64,000 bases of DNA. Source: an uncultured Clostridia bacterium (GTDB lineage: Bacteria; Bacillota; Clostridia; TANB77; CAG-508). A program made the position numbers and the translations under genes. Shown here one piece after another: positions 47,568 to 57,574 of this stretch; position 1 is the stretch's first letter; the number at the start of each line of letters is the position of its first letter. The stretch lies in contig CAKPOF010000004.1 of NCBI GenBank assembly GCA_934169725.1, forward strand, positions 1 through 64,000. Reading direction: 5' to 3'. Under the pieces are notes generated by a model that searched no databases, was not told where the DNA came from, and saw only the letters and a list, made by a program, of their open reading frames with translations.

Positions 47568-48356
47568 TTATATTGAGATTATTTTACTGTGAGAATTTCT
47601 TTCAGCTACAGATAATGATAATGAATTTTCATCATAATTATTAGAAATTAATTCATCTATAACAGTTTTATAAGCTAGTTCTGGAAAATTACTTTCTTTA
47701 CTTAAATGACCAAGCATAGCATTTTTTAATCCAGATTTTAATAAGAAGGAAATTGTTTTTCCTGCCATTTCATTAGATAGATGTCCAGATGGTCCAGCTA
47801 TTCTCGTTTTTAAAGAGAATGGGTATGGTGAACATTTTAAAACTTCTGGATCATAATTAGATTCTAATAATACAAATGAACTTTCTTCTAAATTTTTAAG
47901 GATGTCATTTGTCATGTGTCCTATATCAGTAGCAATACTTATTTTTTTACTATTATTAAAAATAGTGAAACCGCAAGGATTTGCGGCATCATGAGGTATA
48001 GAGAAAGATTTTAGATCTAAATCACCCACAGAAAAGTTTTCTGATATTTTAATTTTTTTAATATTTTTATCCGAAATTTTGTCACGTTGTTTAGGCATGG
48101 CATCTAATGTTTCTTGATTAACAAAAACAGGTAAATCAAATTTTTTAGAAAATGTACCTAGGCCTTGAACGTGATCAGAATGTTCGTGGGTAACTAAAAT
48201 TCCATCTATTGAATGTGGATCAATTTCTATATCAGATAAAGCTTGTTCAATTTTTTTACTGCTTACGCCTGCATCGATTAATAAATTTGTATTATCAGTT
48301 TGAACCAATAAACTATTTCCACTACTTCCACTATATAAACTACAAAAATTTAGCAT
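47568..48356 (-). CDS. MBL-fold metallo-hydrolase of the YycJ/WalJ type
   Basis: 262 residues. N-terminal SLYSGSSGNSLLVQTDNTNLLIDAG and the metal-binding motif VTHEHSDHVQGLG near residue 57 place it in the YycJ/WalJ group of beta-lactamase-fold nucleases. SGHLSNE supplies a further His. WalJ is linked to cell division and replication in other Firmicutes; here it sits between murA and rlmH, not next to walRK. Confidence 0.88.
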   Translation of the reverse strand: MLNFCSLYSGSSGNSLLVQTDNTNLLIDAGVSSKKIEQALSDIEIDPHSIDGILVTHEHSDHVQGLGTFSKKFDLPVFVNQETLDAMPKQRDKISDKNIKKIKISENFSVGDLDLKSFSIPHDAANPCGFTIFNNSKKISIATDIGHMTNDILKNLEESSFVLLESNYDPEVLKCSPYPFSLKTRIAGPSGHLSNEMAGKTISFLLKSGLKNAMLGHLSKESNFPELAYKTVIDELISNNYDENSLSLSVAERNSHSKIISI

Positions 48357-48379
48357 AATAATCTATCTCTTTCCTTTGT

Positions 48380-49639
48380 TTATTCATTTACTCTTTTGAT
48401 ATTGGCGCCTATTTTTCTAAATTTTTCTTCAATATTTTCGTAGCCCCTATCAATGTGTTCTAAATTATATATTTCTGTGATTCCTTCTGCAGCTGTTCCT
48501 GCAATAACCAATGCTGCACCAGCTCTTAAATCTGAAGAATATACAGGTGCGCCTGACAATTTTTTTACTCCCTCAAAGAAAGCAGATTTACCTTGAGCAG
48601 TAATTTTTGCTCCCATTTTATTTAATTCTTCTGTATATTGAAATCTAGAATCCCATATACTTTCATTTATTGTGCTTGTACCATTTGCAAGTGATAACAC
48701 AACACCCATTTGAGGTTGTAAATCTGTAGGAAAACCAGGATAAGGCAATGTTTTTATTATTGCTTTATTAGGTCTTTTATTACACCAAACACGGATATTA
48801 TCACCATTATCTTCAACATTTCCACCAATTTCTAAAATTTTAGCAGTAATAGATTCTAAATGTTTTGTAATACAGTTTTTTATTAATAAATCACCTTTTG
48901 TTGCAACAGCGGCTAACATGAAAGTACCAGCTTCTATTTGATCAGGAACAACAGAATATGTAGCATTTCCATATAATTTATCTACACCATTTATTTTTAT
49001 AACATCAGTACCAGCACCTCTAATATCTGCACCCATAGTGTTTAAAAAATTTGCTACATCAACTATGTGAGGTTCTTTGGCTGCATTATCAATTATGGTA
49101 GTACCTTTAGCAAGTACAGCAGAAAGCATAATATTTATAGTTGCACCAACAGATACAATATCCATATATATAGGTGCACCCTTTAGTTTTTTTGCTTTTG
49201 CATATATTTTTCCTTTTTCAACAGATACGTTTGCTCCTAATAATTCAAAACCTTTTATATGTTGATCTATAGGTCTAGCACCTAATTTACAACCACCAGG
49301 CATACCAACTTCTATTTCTCCCATTCTACCAAGCATAGCGCCAATGATGTAATAAGATGCTCTAAATTTACTTGTTAAATCTATAGGTGCAACAGTAGTT
49401 GTTATATTTCTTGTGTCAACAGTTATGCTATTAGTACTATTTCTTGTGATTTTTGCACCAAGTCTTTCTAATATAGTACAAGAAATTTCTATATCACTTA
49501 TATTTGGCAAATTTTCTATTGTACATACACCATCAATTAAAAGAGTAGCAGGCAAAATTGCAACAGCAGCATTTTTTGCACCACTTATAGTTACTTCTCC
49601 TTTTAAAGGTGTAGGTCCTTTTACGATTAGTTTTTCCAA
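48380..49639 (-). CDS. murA: UDP-N-acetylglucosamine 1-carboxyvinyltransferase MurA
   Basis: 419 residues, the normal length. It catalyses the first committed step of peptidoglycan synthesis. The active-site loop reads GGCKLGARPIDQHIKG with the catalytic Cys near residue 116, the residue attacked by fosfomycin. SGAKNAAVAILPA and PDQIEAGTFMLAA are further hallmarks. It heads the murA, walJ-like, rlmH group. Confidence 0.96.
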   Translation of the reverse strand: MEKLIVKGPTPLKGEVTISGAKNAAVAILPATLLIDGVCTIENLPNISDIEISCTILERLGAKITRNSTNSITVDTRNITTTVAPIDLTSKFRASYYIIGAMLGRMGEIEVGMPGGCKLGARPIDQHIKGFELLGANVSVEKGKIYAKAKKLKGAPIYMDIVSVGATINIMLSAVLAKGTTIIDNAAKEPHIVDVANFLNTMGADIRGAGTDVIKINGVDKLYGNATYSVVPDQIEAGTFMLAAVATKGDLLIKNCITKHLESITAKILEIGGNVEDNGDNIRVWCNKRPNKAIIKTLPYPGFPTDLQPQMGVVLSLANGTSTINESIWDSRFQYTEELNKMGAKITAQGKSAFFEGVKKLSGAPVYSSDLRAGAALVIAGTAAEGITEIYNLEHIDRGYENIEEKFRKIGANIKRVNE

Positions 49640-49708
49640 TTATATTACCCCCAATAAATATTATATTTAAAAACAATTTTTACAAAATAATAGTTTACAT
49701 TAATTTAA

Positions 49709-49736
49709 AATAGAGTGTAACTATTAACACTCTATT
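49709..49736 (-). terminator. Hairpin downstream of spoIIR
   Basis: AATAGAGTGT and ACACTCTATT pair around an 8-base loop. The flanks are AT-rich without a clean U run, so its strength is uncertain. Confidence 0.45.
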
Positions 49737-49842
49737 ATACGTATAAAATATAACATAAAAAGGAAAGTAATGCAACTATTCTTACGGATTTATTGAATTT
49801 TACAATTTATAACGTTATAATTCACAATTTATGTTTTATATA

Positions 49843-50520
49843 TTAAAAATAATTATTTTGAGTATTAGCAATTAGACCAGATTTATTAAGGATTTCTAGA
49901 ATTTTAAATTTTAATTTTAAATCCAATTTATCATTATTGGCTATAATTGCAAATTCTTCGTCTGTTAGTGAATTTTCTAATTCCTCTTTTGATTCATCTG
50001 GAACTATACCAGAAGTAATATCTGTAAAACATAATGGAGGAAACATTACGCACCACCAATTTTGACCTTTTGCATTACCAATTTCAACTTTTAAGGCATC
50101 ATAGTAACCAGCTGGTAGAGAAATATCACCATAATATTTAGTAGGGAATTCAAAATTTCCAATGTTTATAGTTACATTATAATTATAACCTTCAGAATGA
50201 ATAGTATTTAAAGCAATTTGTTTGAAGTCATCAATATGGGCTTTGGCAATTGTAATAGCTTCTTCTTTGCTTGAACAATTAGCACATATATTATTCATAT
50301 AATTTAATAAATTATCTCTAACTATATATTTCAAATTTTGGTCAGCCTCGGAGTCACTGTTTGCAATAACATGTAATCTAAAAACAGAACTTGAAATATC
50401 TTCAGAGATATCATATGCATATGAAATAGCGCATAAACTTACATATATAAAGAATAATATAGTTAAAATTATTACCATTTTTACCTTGGGATTTTTAAAT
50501 ATATTTATAAAATTTTTCAT
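49843..50520 (-). CDS. spoIIR: Stage II sporulation protein R
   Basis: 225 residues with a membrane signal segment (residues 13-37) and the SpoIIR domain FRLHVIANSDSEADQNLKYIVRDNLLNYM, ending in WWCVMFPPLCFTD. It is the forespore-made signal that triggers processing of pro-sigma-E in the mother cell, so its presence is strong evidence of true sporulation. RBS GGAGGTAA. Confidence 0.95.
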   Translation of the reverse strand: MKNFINIFKNPKVKMVIILTILFFIYVSLCAISYAYDISEDISSSVFRLHVIANSDSEADQNLKYIVRDNLLNYMNNICANCSSKEEAITIAKAHIDDFKQIALNTIHSEGYNYNVTINIGNFEFPTKYYGDISLPAGYYDALKVEIGNAKGQNWWCVMFPPLCFTDITSGIVPDESKEELENSLTDEEFAIIANNDKLDLKLKFKILEILNKSGLIANTQNNYF

Positions 50521-50631
50521 AAGTTACCTCCAATATACTTTTTTTCTAAAAAATTCTTTAAAATAAGTATTAACAAAAAAAGAAAATTTATACATTGTCG
50601 AAAAAAAACGATGATTTTAATTGAAATATTA

Positions 50632-50660
50632 TTGACATATTTGTAATTAAATGGTAAAAT
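50632..50660 (+). promoter_or_regulatory. SigA promoter upstream of the MEDS-like gene
   Basis: TTGACA (50632-50637), 17 bases, TAAAAT (50655-50660). The 70-base leader that follows contains a CAAATT...AATTTG inverted repeat. Confidence 0.7.
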
Positions 50661-50734
50661 TTACCAGTAAACAAATTAAATAAATAAGCTATTCCGTATG
50701 ATAAAATCAATTTGTTTGAAAGGAATGTTTGAAT

Positions 50735-51190
50735 ATGGAAAATATAACAAAAGAAAAAAATTGTGCATTTTATGCAAGTGATTATCATTTTGAAATGATA
50801 AGTTTGCCATACATAAGTAGAAGTATGGATCAAAACAAAGAAATCATTATTTTAACAGAAAATGATTTAGATGATACAGTAAAAATTTTAATGTCAAAGA
50901 TGAATTTAAATGAAGAAAAAAAGAAAAAAATACTAAAATTAAATTGGAAAAATGAAGATTTAATAAAATTTAAAGAACTTAGCAAAAAAACAAAAGAAAA
51001 TAAAGAAATAGTTATTTTTATAAAAGGAAAGCAAAATTATATTAAAAATGTAAATAAAAATATAGAAAAATGGGTTGTGAAAAATAACAACATAAAAGTA
51101 GTAGATTGTTATGAATTCTTTGAGGTAAAAAACAAAATGAAAGAAGTAGCTGAAGAATATGATAAAGTACTAGGGACAACAGCGATATAA
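50735..51190 (+). CDS. MEDS-domain-like protein
   Basis: 151 residues from ATG 50735; a TTG two codons upstream is possible. NCAFYASDYHFEMISLPYISRSMDQNKEIIILTEND resembles the start of the MEDS domain (DcmR sensory, RecA-like fold), followed by a helical, Lys-rich region and IVIFIKGKQNYIKNVNKNIEKW. No P-loop or DNA-binding domain is visible. MEDS proteins are often regulatory; the role here is unknown. Confidence 0.6.
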   Translation: MENITKEKNCAFYASDYHFEMISLPYISRSMDQNKEIIILTENDLDDTVKILMSKMNLNEEKKKKILKLNWKNEDLIKFKELSKKTKENKEIVIFIKGKQNYIKNVNKNIEKWVVKNNNIKVVDCYEFFEVKNKMKEVAEEYDKVLGTTAI

Positions 51191-51201
51191 GGATTATAAA
51201 T

Positions 51202-51228
51202 TCGGTAGATAATTTAATTATCTGCCGA
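51202..51228. repeat. Palindrome after the MEDS-like gene
   Basis: TCGGTAGATAAT and ATTATCTGCCGA pair with a G-T wobble around three bases. No long U run follows; it may be a weak terminator. Confidence 0.5.
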
Positions 51229-51231
51229 TAT

Positions 51232-51260
51232 TTGACTTTAATAAAGTTATGGTGTAATAT
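51232..51260 (+). promoter_or_regulatory. Promoter of the UDP-sugar pyrophosphorylase gene
   Basis: TTGACT (51232-51237), 17 bases, TAATAT (51255-51260), 35 bases before the start codon. Confidence 0.65.
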
Positions 51261-51294
51261 GTGTGTATATTAATGATGAGAAAGGATGAATTTT

Positions 51295-52542
51295 ATGGAC
51301 AAAAATTTAGGAGAAATAAAAGCTTTATTAAAAAAATATGGTCAAGAACATTTGTTGAATAATTATGATAATCTTGATGATAAAGCTAAAGTAGAATTAA
51401 TAAATCAAATTAAAAGTATTGATTTTGATTTAATGAATAATTTATATAAAACTACTAAAGAAAATAAGACAAATAATAATGACAAAATAACACCAATTGA
51501 TTATATGGATAAATTCAAATTAAATGATAAATATAAATATTATGAAAATATAGGAAAAAAAGCAATCAAAGAAGGAAAACTTGCAGCAGTAACTATGGCT
51601 GGAGGACAAGGGACAAGATTAGGACATAGCGGACCAAAAGGAACTTATGATATTGGTTTAGATTCTCATAAATCATTATTCGAATTATTATGTGACGGCT
51701 TAAAAGAAGAAGGAAAAAAATATGGAGTAACAATTCCGTGGTTTATAATGACTAGTAAAGAAAATAATAAAGAAACTGTAGATTTCTTTGAAAAAAATAA
51801 ATATTTTGGATATAAGAAAAATAAAAATATTTTCTTTTTTGAACAAGGAGAACTTCCAATGATGGATACTGAAGGGAAGATATTAATTGGTGAAGATGGC
51901 TTAATAAAATTAGCAGCAGATGGACATGGGGGAATTTATGAATCTTTAGTAAAAACTCAAATGGTTAAAAAAATGAGAGAGTTAGGAATAGAATGGGTTT
52001 TTATAGGAGGAGTAGATAATTGTCTAGTAAAAATGGTCGATCCAGTTCTTATGGGAATAGCAATAGATAAAAAAGTAACTGTTGCATGTAAATCAGTAGT
52101 AAAAGCTAATCCACATGAAAAAGTTGGAGTATTTTGTAGAAGAAACGGTAAACCAAATGTTATAGAATATTCAGAAATAACAGATGAAATGGCAGAGTCT
52201 ACAGATAAAGATGGTGAATTATTATATGGTGAATCACATATATTGTGTAATTTATTTAGTGTAGATGCAATAGAAAGAATGGGGTCAGAACCATTACCAT
52301 ACCATGTGGCTTATAAAAAAGCAAAATATATTGACAAAGATGGAAACTTAGTAATACCTGATTCACCAAATGCATATAAATTTGAAGCATTTTTATTTGA
52401 TGCTTTTGGTGAAGTAGATGATATGGCTGTTTTAAGGGTAAAAAGAGAAGATGAATTTGCACCAGTAAAAAATAGTGATTCCGCAGGTGTAGATTGTCCT
52501 AAGACTGCAAGAGAATTATATAAAAAATTTTATAGTTTATAG
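51295..52542 (+). CDS. UTP--sugar-1-phosphate uridylyltransferase, UAP1-like (UDPGP family)
   Basis: 415 residues from ATG 51295, nine bases after AAAGG; an in-frame ATG at 51286 abuts that site. The nucleotide-binding loop is AVTMAGGQGTRLGHSGPKGTYDIG near residue 98, with FIGGVDNCLVKMVDP near 240 and NAYKFEAFLFDAF near 360. This is the eukaryote-like UDPGP/UAP1 family, making UDP-glucose or UDP-GlcNAc, and is unrelated in sequence to GalU and GlmU. The neighbouring phosphoglucomutase supplies the sugar-1-phosphate. Confidence 0.88.
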   Translation: MDKNLGEIKALLKKYGQEHLLNNYDNLDDKAKVELINQIKSIDFDLMNNLYKTTKENKTNNNDKITPIDYMDKFKLNDKYKYYENIGKKAIKEGKLAAVTMAGGQGTRLGHSGPKGTYDIGLDSHKSLFELLCDGLKEEGKKYGVTIPWFIMTSKENNKETVDFFEKNKYFGYKKNKNIFFFEQGELPMMDTEGKILIGEDGLIKLAADGHGGIYESLVKTQMVKKMRELGIEWVFIGGVDNCLVKMVDPVLMGIAIDKKVTVACKSVVKANPHEKVGVFCRRNGKPNVIEYSEITDEMAESTDKDGELLYGESHILCNLFSVDAIERMGSEPLPYHVAYKKAKYIDKDGNLVIPDSPNAYKFEAFLFDAFGEVDDMAVLRVKREDEFAPVKNSDSAGVDCPKTARELYKKFYSL

Positions 52543-52552
52543 GAGTGATTTT

Positions 52553-54280
52553 ATGGGATATTTAGAGGAATATAAGAAATGGTGTGAAAGTCCAGAATTT
52601 GATGAAGAAACAAAAAATGAATTGTTAAAAATTAAAGATGATGAGAAAGAGATAGAAGATAGATTTTATAAAGAACTAGAATTTGGTACAGCAGGACTTA
52701 GAGGAATAATTGGTGCAGGAACAAATAGAATGAACAAATATACTGTAGGGAAAGCAACACAAGGATTAGCAAATTATATATTAGAACAAAAAACTGAAGA
52801 AAAAGGTGTTGCAATTAGTTATGATTCAAGAAAAATGTCAAAAGAATTTAGTATGCAAACTGCATTAATATTAGCTGCTAACGGAATAAAGAGTTATTTG
52901 TTTGAGAACTTAAGACCTGTTCCAGAATTGTCTTTTGCGGTTAGGAAATTAGGATGTACAGCTGGCATTATGATTACAGCTAGTCATAACCCTCCAAAGT
53001 ATAATGGATATAAGGTATATTGGGAAGATGGTGCACAAATAGTTGCTCCAAGGGACAAAGAAATAATTGCAAAAGTTAGAGCTGTAGAAAACTTTTCAGA
53101 AATAAAAGAAATGCCACAAAAAGAAGCAGAAGAAAAAGGATTACTTAATTTTATTGGAAAAGAAATGGATGATAAATATATAGAAAAACTAAAAAGTTTA
53201 ATATTAAATCCTGAAATAGTAAAAGAACAAGGAAAAAAGATAAAGGTTGTATATACACCATTACATGGTACAGGTAATATGGTAGCTGAAAGATTGTTAA
53301 AAGAAATAGGAATTGAAAATTTATATGTCGTTCCAGAACAAAAAGATCCAGATGGTAATTTTCCAACTGTTGATTATCCAAATCCAGAAGATCCAAAAGC
53401 ATTTTCATTAGCTTTAGAATTGGCAAAAAAAGTAGATGCTGATGTTGTTTTAGCAACAGATCCAGATGCTGATAGATTGGGAATTTATGCTAAAGATAGT
53501 AAAACAGGTGAATATAAAAATTATACAGGAAATATGTCTGCATTATTAATTGCAGAATATAGAATTTCTCAAATGAAAGAAAAAAATATATTGCCAAAAA
53601 ACGGTATGATTATAACAACAATAGTATCTTCTAATTTAACAAGAGCTATTGGAGAATATTATAATTTAAAAGTCTATGAAGTTTTGACTGGATTCAAAAA
53701 TATAGGTGCTATCATGAGAAAAGCAGAAGAAAACAGAGATGAAAAATATGTATTTGGATTTGAAGAAAGTTATGGTTGTCTAATTGGAGACTATGCTAGG
53801 GATAAAGATGGAATAGCAGCTGTAATGGCTCTTTGTGAAGCAGCTTGTTATTGTATGTCTAAAGGAGAAACTTTATGGGATCAAATGATAAATATTTATA
53901 AAAAATATGGATACTATAAAGAAGAACAAGTGTCTATTGTCAGAGAAGGGGCAGAAGGAGCAGAAGAAATTAAACAAATAATGACAAATACTCGTAATAA
54001 AGATATCGAAAAAATTGGAAAATATAAAGTATTAAAATTTAAAGATATAGAAAAAGACGTAGAAAAAGATATGGCAACAGGAAATATAACAAAAACTGGA
54101 CTTCCAAAATCAAATGTTTTATATTATGAACTAGAAGATAATAATTGGTGTTGCATTAGACCTTCTGGAACTGAACCTAAAATAAAATTGTATATGGGAA
54201 TAAAAGGTGAAAGTGAAGAAGATGCAAAAAATAAATTACAAGAACTAAAAGAAGCTATGTTAGAAGTTGTAAAAATATAA
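52553..54280 (+). CDS. Phosphoglucomutase / phosphomannomutase (PgcA type)
   Basis: 575 residues. The phosphoserine loop is GIMITASHNPPKYNGYKVYWEDGAQ near residue 143, the metal-binding loop TDPDADRLGIY near 305, the sugar loop GFEESYGCLIGDYARDKDG near 400 and the phosphate-binding RPSGTEPKIKLY near 540. It interconverts glucose-6-P and glucose-1-P. It lies 10 bases after the pyrophosphorylase gene, a natural UDP-sugar pathway pair. Confidence 0.93.
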   Translation: MGYLEEYKKWCESPEFDEETKNELLKIKDDEKEIEDRFYKELEFGTAGLRGIIGAGTNRMNKYTVGKATQGLANYILEQKTEEKGVAISYDSRKMSKEFSMQTALILAANGIKSYLFENLRPVPELSFAVRKLGCTAGIMITASHNPPKYNGYKVYWEDGAQIVAPRDKEIIAKVRAVENFSEIKEMPQKEAEEKGLLNFIGKEMDDKYIEKLKSLILNPEIVKEQGKKIKVVYTPLHGTGNMVAERLLKEIGIENLYVVPEQKDPDGNFPTVDYPNPEDPKAFSLALELAKKVDADVVLATDPDADRLGIYAKDSKTGEYKNYTGNMSALLIAEYRISQMKEKNILPKNGMIITTIVSSNLTRAIGEYYNLKVYEVLTGFKNIGAIMRKAEENRDEKYVFGFEESYGCLIGDYARDKDGIAAVMALCEAACYCMSKGETLWDQMINIYKKYGYYKEEQVSIVREGAEGAEEIKQIMTNTRNKDIEKIGKYKVLKFKDIEKDVEKDMATGNITKTGLPKSNVLYYELEDNNWCCIRPSGTEPKIKLYMGIKGESEEDAKNKLQELKEAMLEVVKI

Positions 54281-54282
54281 AT

Positions 54283-54324
54283 AAAAGCAAGTAATGGATG
54301 AGAAAATTCATTACTTGCTTTTTT
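54283..54324 (+). terminator. Terminator after phosphoglucomutase
   Basis: AAAAGCAAGTAATG and CATTACTTGCTTTT form a strong stem with six T. Its right arm overlaps the -35 box of the tRNA-Arg promoter. Confidence 0.85.
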
Positions 54325-54343
54325 ATGATAAATATACTATAAT
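54315..54343 (+). promoter_or_regulatory. Promoter of tRNA-Arg(CCT)
   Basis: TTGCTT (54315-54320), 17 bases, TATAAT (54338-54343), 14 bases before the tRNA. Confidence 0.7.
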
Positions 54344-54357
54344 ATGCACTATAAAAT

Positions 54358-54433
<76 letters not shown>

Positions 54434-54469
54434 TTTTTTGAAATACGTAATATTGTAGTAGGTGAAGTA

Positions 54470-54931
54470 ATGCAGGAAAAATTTATGAAAGAAGCTTTAA
54501 AAGAAGCAAAAAAAGCGTATGAAAAATTAGAAGTTCCAGTAGGGTGTGTTATAGTAAAAGATAATAAAATTATTGCTAGAGGTCATAATGTAAAAGAAAC
54601 CAAAAGAGATACAACTAAACATGCAGAAATTGTTGCAATACAAAAAGCAAGTAAAAAATTGGATTCATGGAGATTAATAGATTGTGAAATGTATGTTACA
54701 TTAGAACCTTGTTGTATGTGTGCAGGAGCAATTGTTAATTCTAGGATAAAAAAAGTATATATAGGAGCTATGGACAAAAAGACTGGAGCCGTAGGTTCTG
54801 TGCTAAATTTATTTAATGATTACAAATTTAATCATAAAGTAGAATTTGAAACAGGTGTTTTAGATAAAGAAAGTGAAGAAATTTTAAAAAATTTTTTTAA
54901 AGAATTAAGAAAAACAAAAAGTAATAAATAA
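54470..54931 (+). CDS. tadA: tRNA-specific adenosine deaminase TadA
   Basis: 153 residues from ATG 54470 (AGGTGAAGTA upstream); a longer frame reaching back into the tRNA gene is not real. The zinc-binding and catalytic residues HAEIVAIQ and LEPCCMCAGAI are intact. TadA makes inosine at position 34 of tRNA-Arg(ACG), which then reads CGU, CGC and CGA but not CGG. Confidence 0.94.
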   Translation: MQEKFMKEALKEAKKAYEKLEVPVGCVIVKDNKIIARGHNVKETKRDTTKHAEIVAIQKASKKLDSWRLIDCEMYVTLEPCCMCAGAIVNSRIKKVYIGAMDKKTGAVGSVLNLFNDYKFNHKVEFETGVLDKESEEILKNFFKELRKTKSNK

Positions 54932-54960
54932 AAATATGTAAATTAGGAGAAGAGATATAG

Positions 54961-55710
54961 ATGAATAAAATAAAAAAAATAACAAAAAGTAAGGCATTTC
55001 ATATATGTATTATAATAGTTATAATAACAGTTATTTTATTTATTGCAGGAATGTTGATGTTAAAATATGATGTAGAAGGTGAAACGAATATGCCTTTTAA
55101 ATTAAGTAAAATAGCAGTTATAAGTGCTCAGGAAGGAATAGATACAGGAGAAACAGATACCAAATGGTCATTTAATGTTAATCAAGGAAATGATATATAC
55201 ATATATATAGATAAAAATGAAAATTATGGAAAAACTGAGGCAATTAAGTCAATTAGTTTAAATAATTTTAATATTCAATCAAAAAATAATGAAAATATAA
55301 AATTGTATAAACCAGACCCACAAGAGGAACAGCTTATATTTAAATATAAAGATGATGATATAGTGCAAGATATAGAATATAATGCTGATGTTCAATCTGA
55401 TTTAAAAAATTTAAAAATTTCAAATCAAGGTGGAATTTTAGCATTTAGATGTTCAAATAATAATGTAGGAAAATATAAATCTGATGATGAAGAAATAAAT
55501 CACAGCGAATTATTAAAGAAAATAAATATCAATAATGAAGATTTAAAAATTAATATAAGTTTTAATTTAAATATTAATTTAGAAAGTGATAAAAAATATC
55601 AAGCAGAAGTAAGTTTAGAATTACCGGTAGGTGATGTAATAAATAATGGAAATGCATCCAAGGAAATAACAAATTTAGATAATATTGTTTTTAAAAGAAT
55701 TACAAATTAA
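54961..55710 (+). CDS. Membrane-anchored protein of unknown function
   Basis: 249 residues with an N-terminal membrane helix (residues 14-36) and an extracellular strand-rich part (SKIAVISAQEGIDTGETDTKWSFNVNQGNDIYIYIDKN...). The pattern suggests an all-beta domain; I do not recognise the family. ATG after AGGAGAAG, 29 bases after tadA. Confidence 0.7.
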   Translation: MNKIKKITKSKAFHICIIIVIITVILFIAGMLMLKYDVEGETNMPFKLSKIAVISAQEGIDTGETDTKWSFNVNQGNDIYIYIDKNENYGKTEAIKSISLNNFNIQSKNNENIKLYKPDPQEEQLIFKYKDDDIVQDIEYNADVQSDLKNLKISNQGGILAFRCSNNNVGKYKSDDEEINHSELLKKININNEDLKINISFNLNINLESDKKYQAEVSLELPVGDVINNGNASKEITNLDNIVFKRITN

Positions 55711-55728
55711 TTTTATATGAAAATATAC

Positions 55729-55757
55729 TTGATTAAATATAAAAATCATTATATAAT
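55729..55757 (+). promoter_or_regulatory. Promoter of the SRP RNA gene
   Basis: TTGATT (55729-55734), 17 bases, TATAAT (55752-55757), then the RNA begins within 10 bases. Confidence 0.7.
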
Positions 55758-55763
55758 ACGGAT

Positions 55764-55900
55764 GGTGTGATATTTAATCTTTGTATGGAGAGTATCCAAT
55801 AAAGACCTATGAATCTTGTCAGGTCCGGGAGGAAGCAGCAATAAGTAGTTTATCTTTATGTGGAATACTTTCCATAGAGAGATTAGATTATCATAACCAT
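55764..55900 (+). ncRNA. ffs: Signal recognition particle RNA (4.5S-type)
   Basis: The conserved core GTCAGGTCCGGGAGGAAGCAGC (around 55819-55840) forms the Ffh-binding helix 8 with a GGGA tetraloop. Long flanking arms pair: GATATTTAATCTTTG with AGAGAGATTAGATTATC, and TATGGAGAGTAT with ATACTTTCCATA. About 137 bases, without an Alu domain, longer than E. coli 4.5S. A CCATTTTTTT tail terminates it. It stands directly upstream of dnaX, a frequent arrangement. Confidence 0.93.
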
Positions 55901-55929
55901 TTTTTTAAATTATAAAGGATGTGATAATT

Positions 55930-57552
55930 ATGGGGTACACAGCTCTTTATAGAAAATTTAGACCATTGAATTTTTCAGAAATGGTAGGGCAAGAACATAT
56001 AACCAGAACTTTAAAAAATCAAATAATTTCAGATAGAGTAGGACATGCATATTTATTTAATGGTGGAAGAGGAACAGGAAAAACATCAGCAGCTAAAATA
56101 TTAGCAAGAGCAATTAATTGTTTAAATCCTAAAGATGGAGAACCATGTAATGAATGTGAAATATGTAAAGGGGCTATATCTGGTTCTTTGACAGATATAG
56201 TAGAAATGGATGCAGCATCTAATAATAGTGTAGAAGACATTAGAAGTATAAGAGAAGAAGTTAATTTTTTACCAACAAAGGCAAAATATAGAGTATATAT
56301 TATAGATGAGGTACATATGTTATCAACAGGAGCATTTAATGCTTTGTTAAAAACATTAGAAGAACCTCCAGAACATGTAAAATTTATATTAGCAACAACA
56401 GAACCACAAAAATTACCAGCAACTATATTATCAAGGTGTCAGAGATTTGATTTTAAAAGAATAGGTAATGAAGATATTATAAAAAGATTAGAAATAGTGT
56501 GTAAAGAAAGTAATATAGAAATAACTAAAGAAGCATTGAATATTATAGCAATATTATCAGAAGGTGCAATGAGAGATGCTTTATCAATTTTGGAAAGATG
56601 TATACAAGATGGAGAAAATAAAATAGATGAAGATAAGATAAAAGACTTGGTAGGAATTCCAAAAAGAGTTTTTGTACATGATATTATTAATGCAATAATT
56701 GATTATGATGTAGATAATGCATTAATAACAGTTAATAAGGTCTTAGATGAAGGAAAAGATATTTCTAATTTACTATGGGAAATAATAAAATATGCAAAAG
56801 ATATTTTATTATATAAAGCAACACAAAAAGTAGAATTATACAGTGATGAAGAAATTAGCAAAATCAAAGAAATTTCAGAAAAAGCAGAAAAAGAAAGATT
56901 GATAAATTTAGTTTATGAATTTTCTGAATTAGGAAATGAGATAAAATATTCTACTCAAAAAAATATTATATTTCAAGCTGGTATAATAAAATTATGTAAT
57001 AATATAAGCAATACTAATAATCCAGAATTAGAGCAGAGAATAAATAAGATAGAAAAATATTTAAAAACACATAATGTTAGTAATAATATTAATCAATATC
57101 AAAATGTCCAGCAAACTGCTCAAACTAAAGTAACATATAACAACAATTTGAAGTATAATGATGTAAATAAAAAAATAAATACACCAAAAGAATCAAAAAT
57201 GAAAACATCTTCATATTCAAATAAAGTAGAAGAATATTGGCCTCAAATTGTAAAAGATTTAAAACAAAATGGGAAAATAGTTTTATATACAAATTTAATG
57301 AATACAAGAGCAAAAGAAATCAATGATATGACAGTTGGAATTGAATTTCCGAACGGATTAACATCATTTGGAAGAACTGTTTTAGAAAAACAAGAAAATA
57401 TTAAAGAATTGTCAAATTTGATTTCTATGGCATCAGGAAAGCCGATGAATATAAAATATATTACAAATGAAGGAAATATAAAAATTACGGAAGAAGATAA
57501 TTTAAAAAATTTAGCTAAAGAATCAGATATACCATTTAATGTTATAGATTAA
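55930..57552 (+). CDS. dnaX: DNA polymerase III subunits gamma and tau
   Basis: 540 residues from ATG 55930; a GTG three codons earlier lies in the ribosome-binding region. The AAA+ core shows GGRGTGKTSAAKILARAINC, a zinc module C-x8-CNECEIC, Walker B VYIIDEVHMLS and sensor 1 ILATTEPQKLP. The C-terminal part beyond residue 370 is Asn-rich and then resembles the tau tail. It is the clamp loader motor. ybaB and recR follow. Confidence 0.95.
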   Translation: MGYTALYRKFRPLNFSEMVGQEHITRTLKNQIISDRVGHAYLFNGGRGTGKTSAAKILARAINCLNPKDGEPCNECEICKGAISGSLTDIVEMDAASNNSVEDIRSIREEVNFLPTKAKYRVYIIDEVHMLSTGAFNALLKTLEEPPEHVKFILATTEPQKLPATILSRCQRFDFKRIGNEDIIKRLEIVCKESNIEITKEALNIIAILSEGAMRDALSILERCIQDGENKIDEDKIKDLVGIPKRVFVHDIINAIIDYDVDNALITVNKVLDEGKDISNLLWEIIKYAKDILLYKATQKVELYSDEEISKIKEISEKAEKERLINLVYEFSELGNEIKYSTQKNIIFQAGIIKLCNNISNTNNPELEQRINKIEKYLKTHNVSNNINQYQNVQQTAQTKVTYNNNLKYNDVNKKINTPKESKMKTSSYSNKVEEYWPQIVKDLKQNGKIVLYTNLMNTRAKEINDMTVGIEFPNGLTSFGRTVLEKQENIKELSNLISMASGKPMNIKYITNEGNIKITEEDNLKNLAKESDIPFNVID

Positions 57553-57574
57553 TAAATGAAAGGAGTTTTGTGTA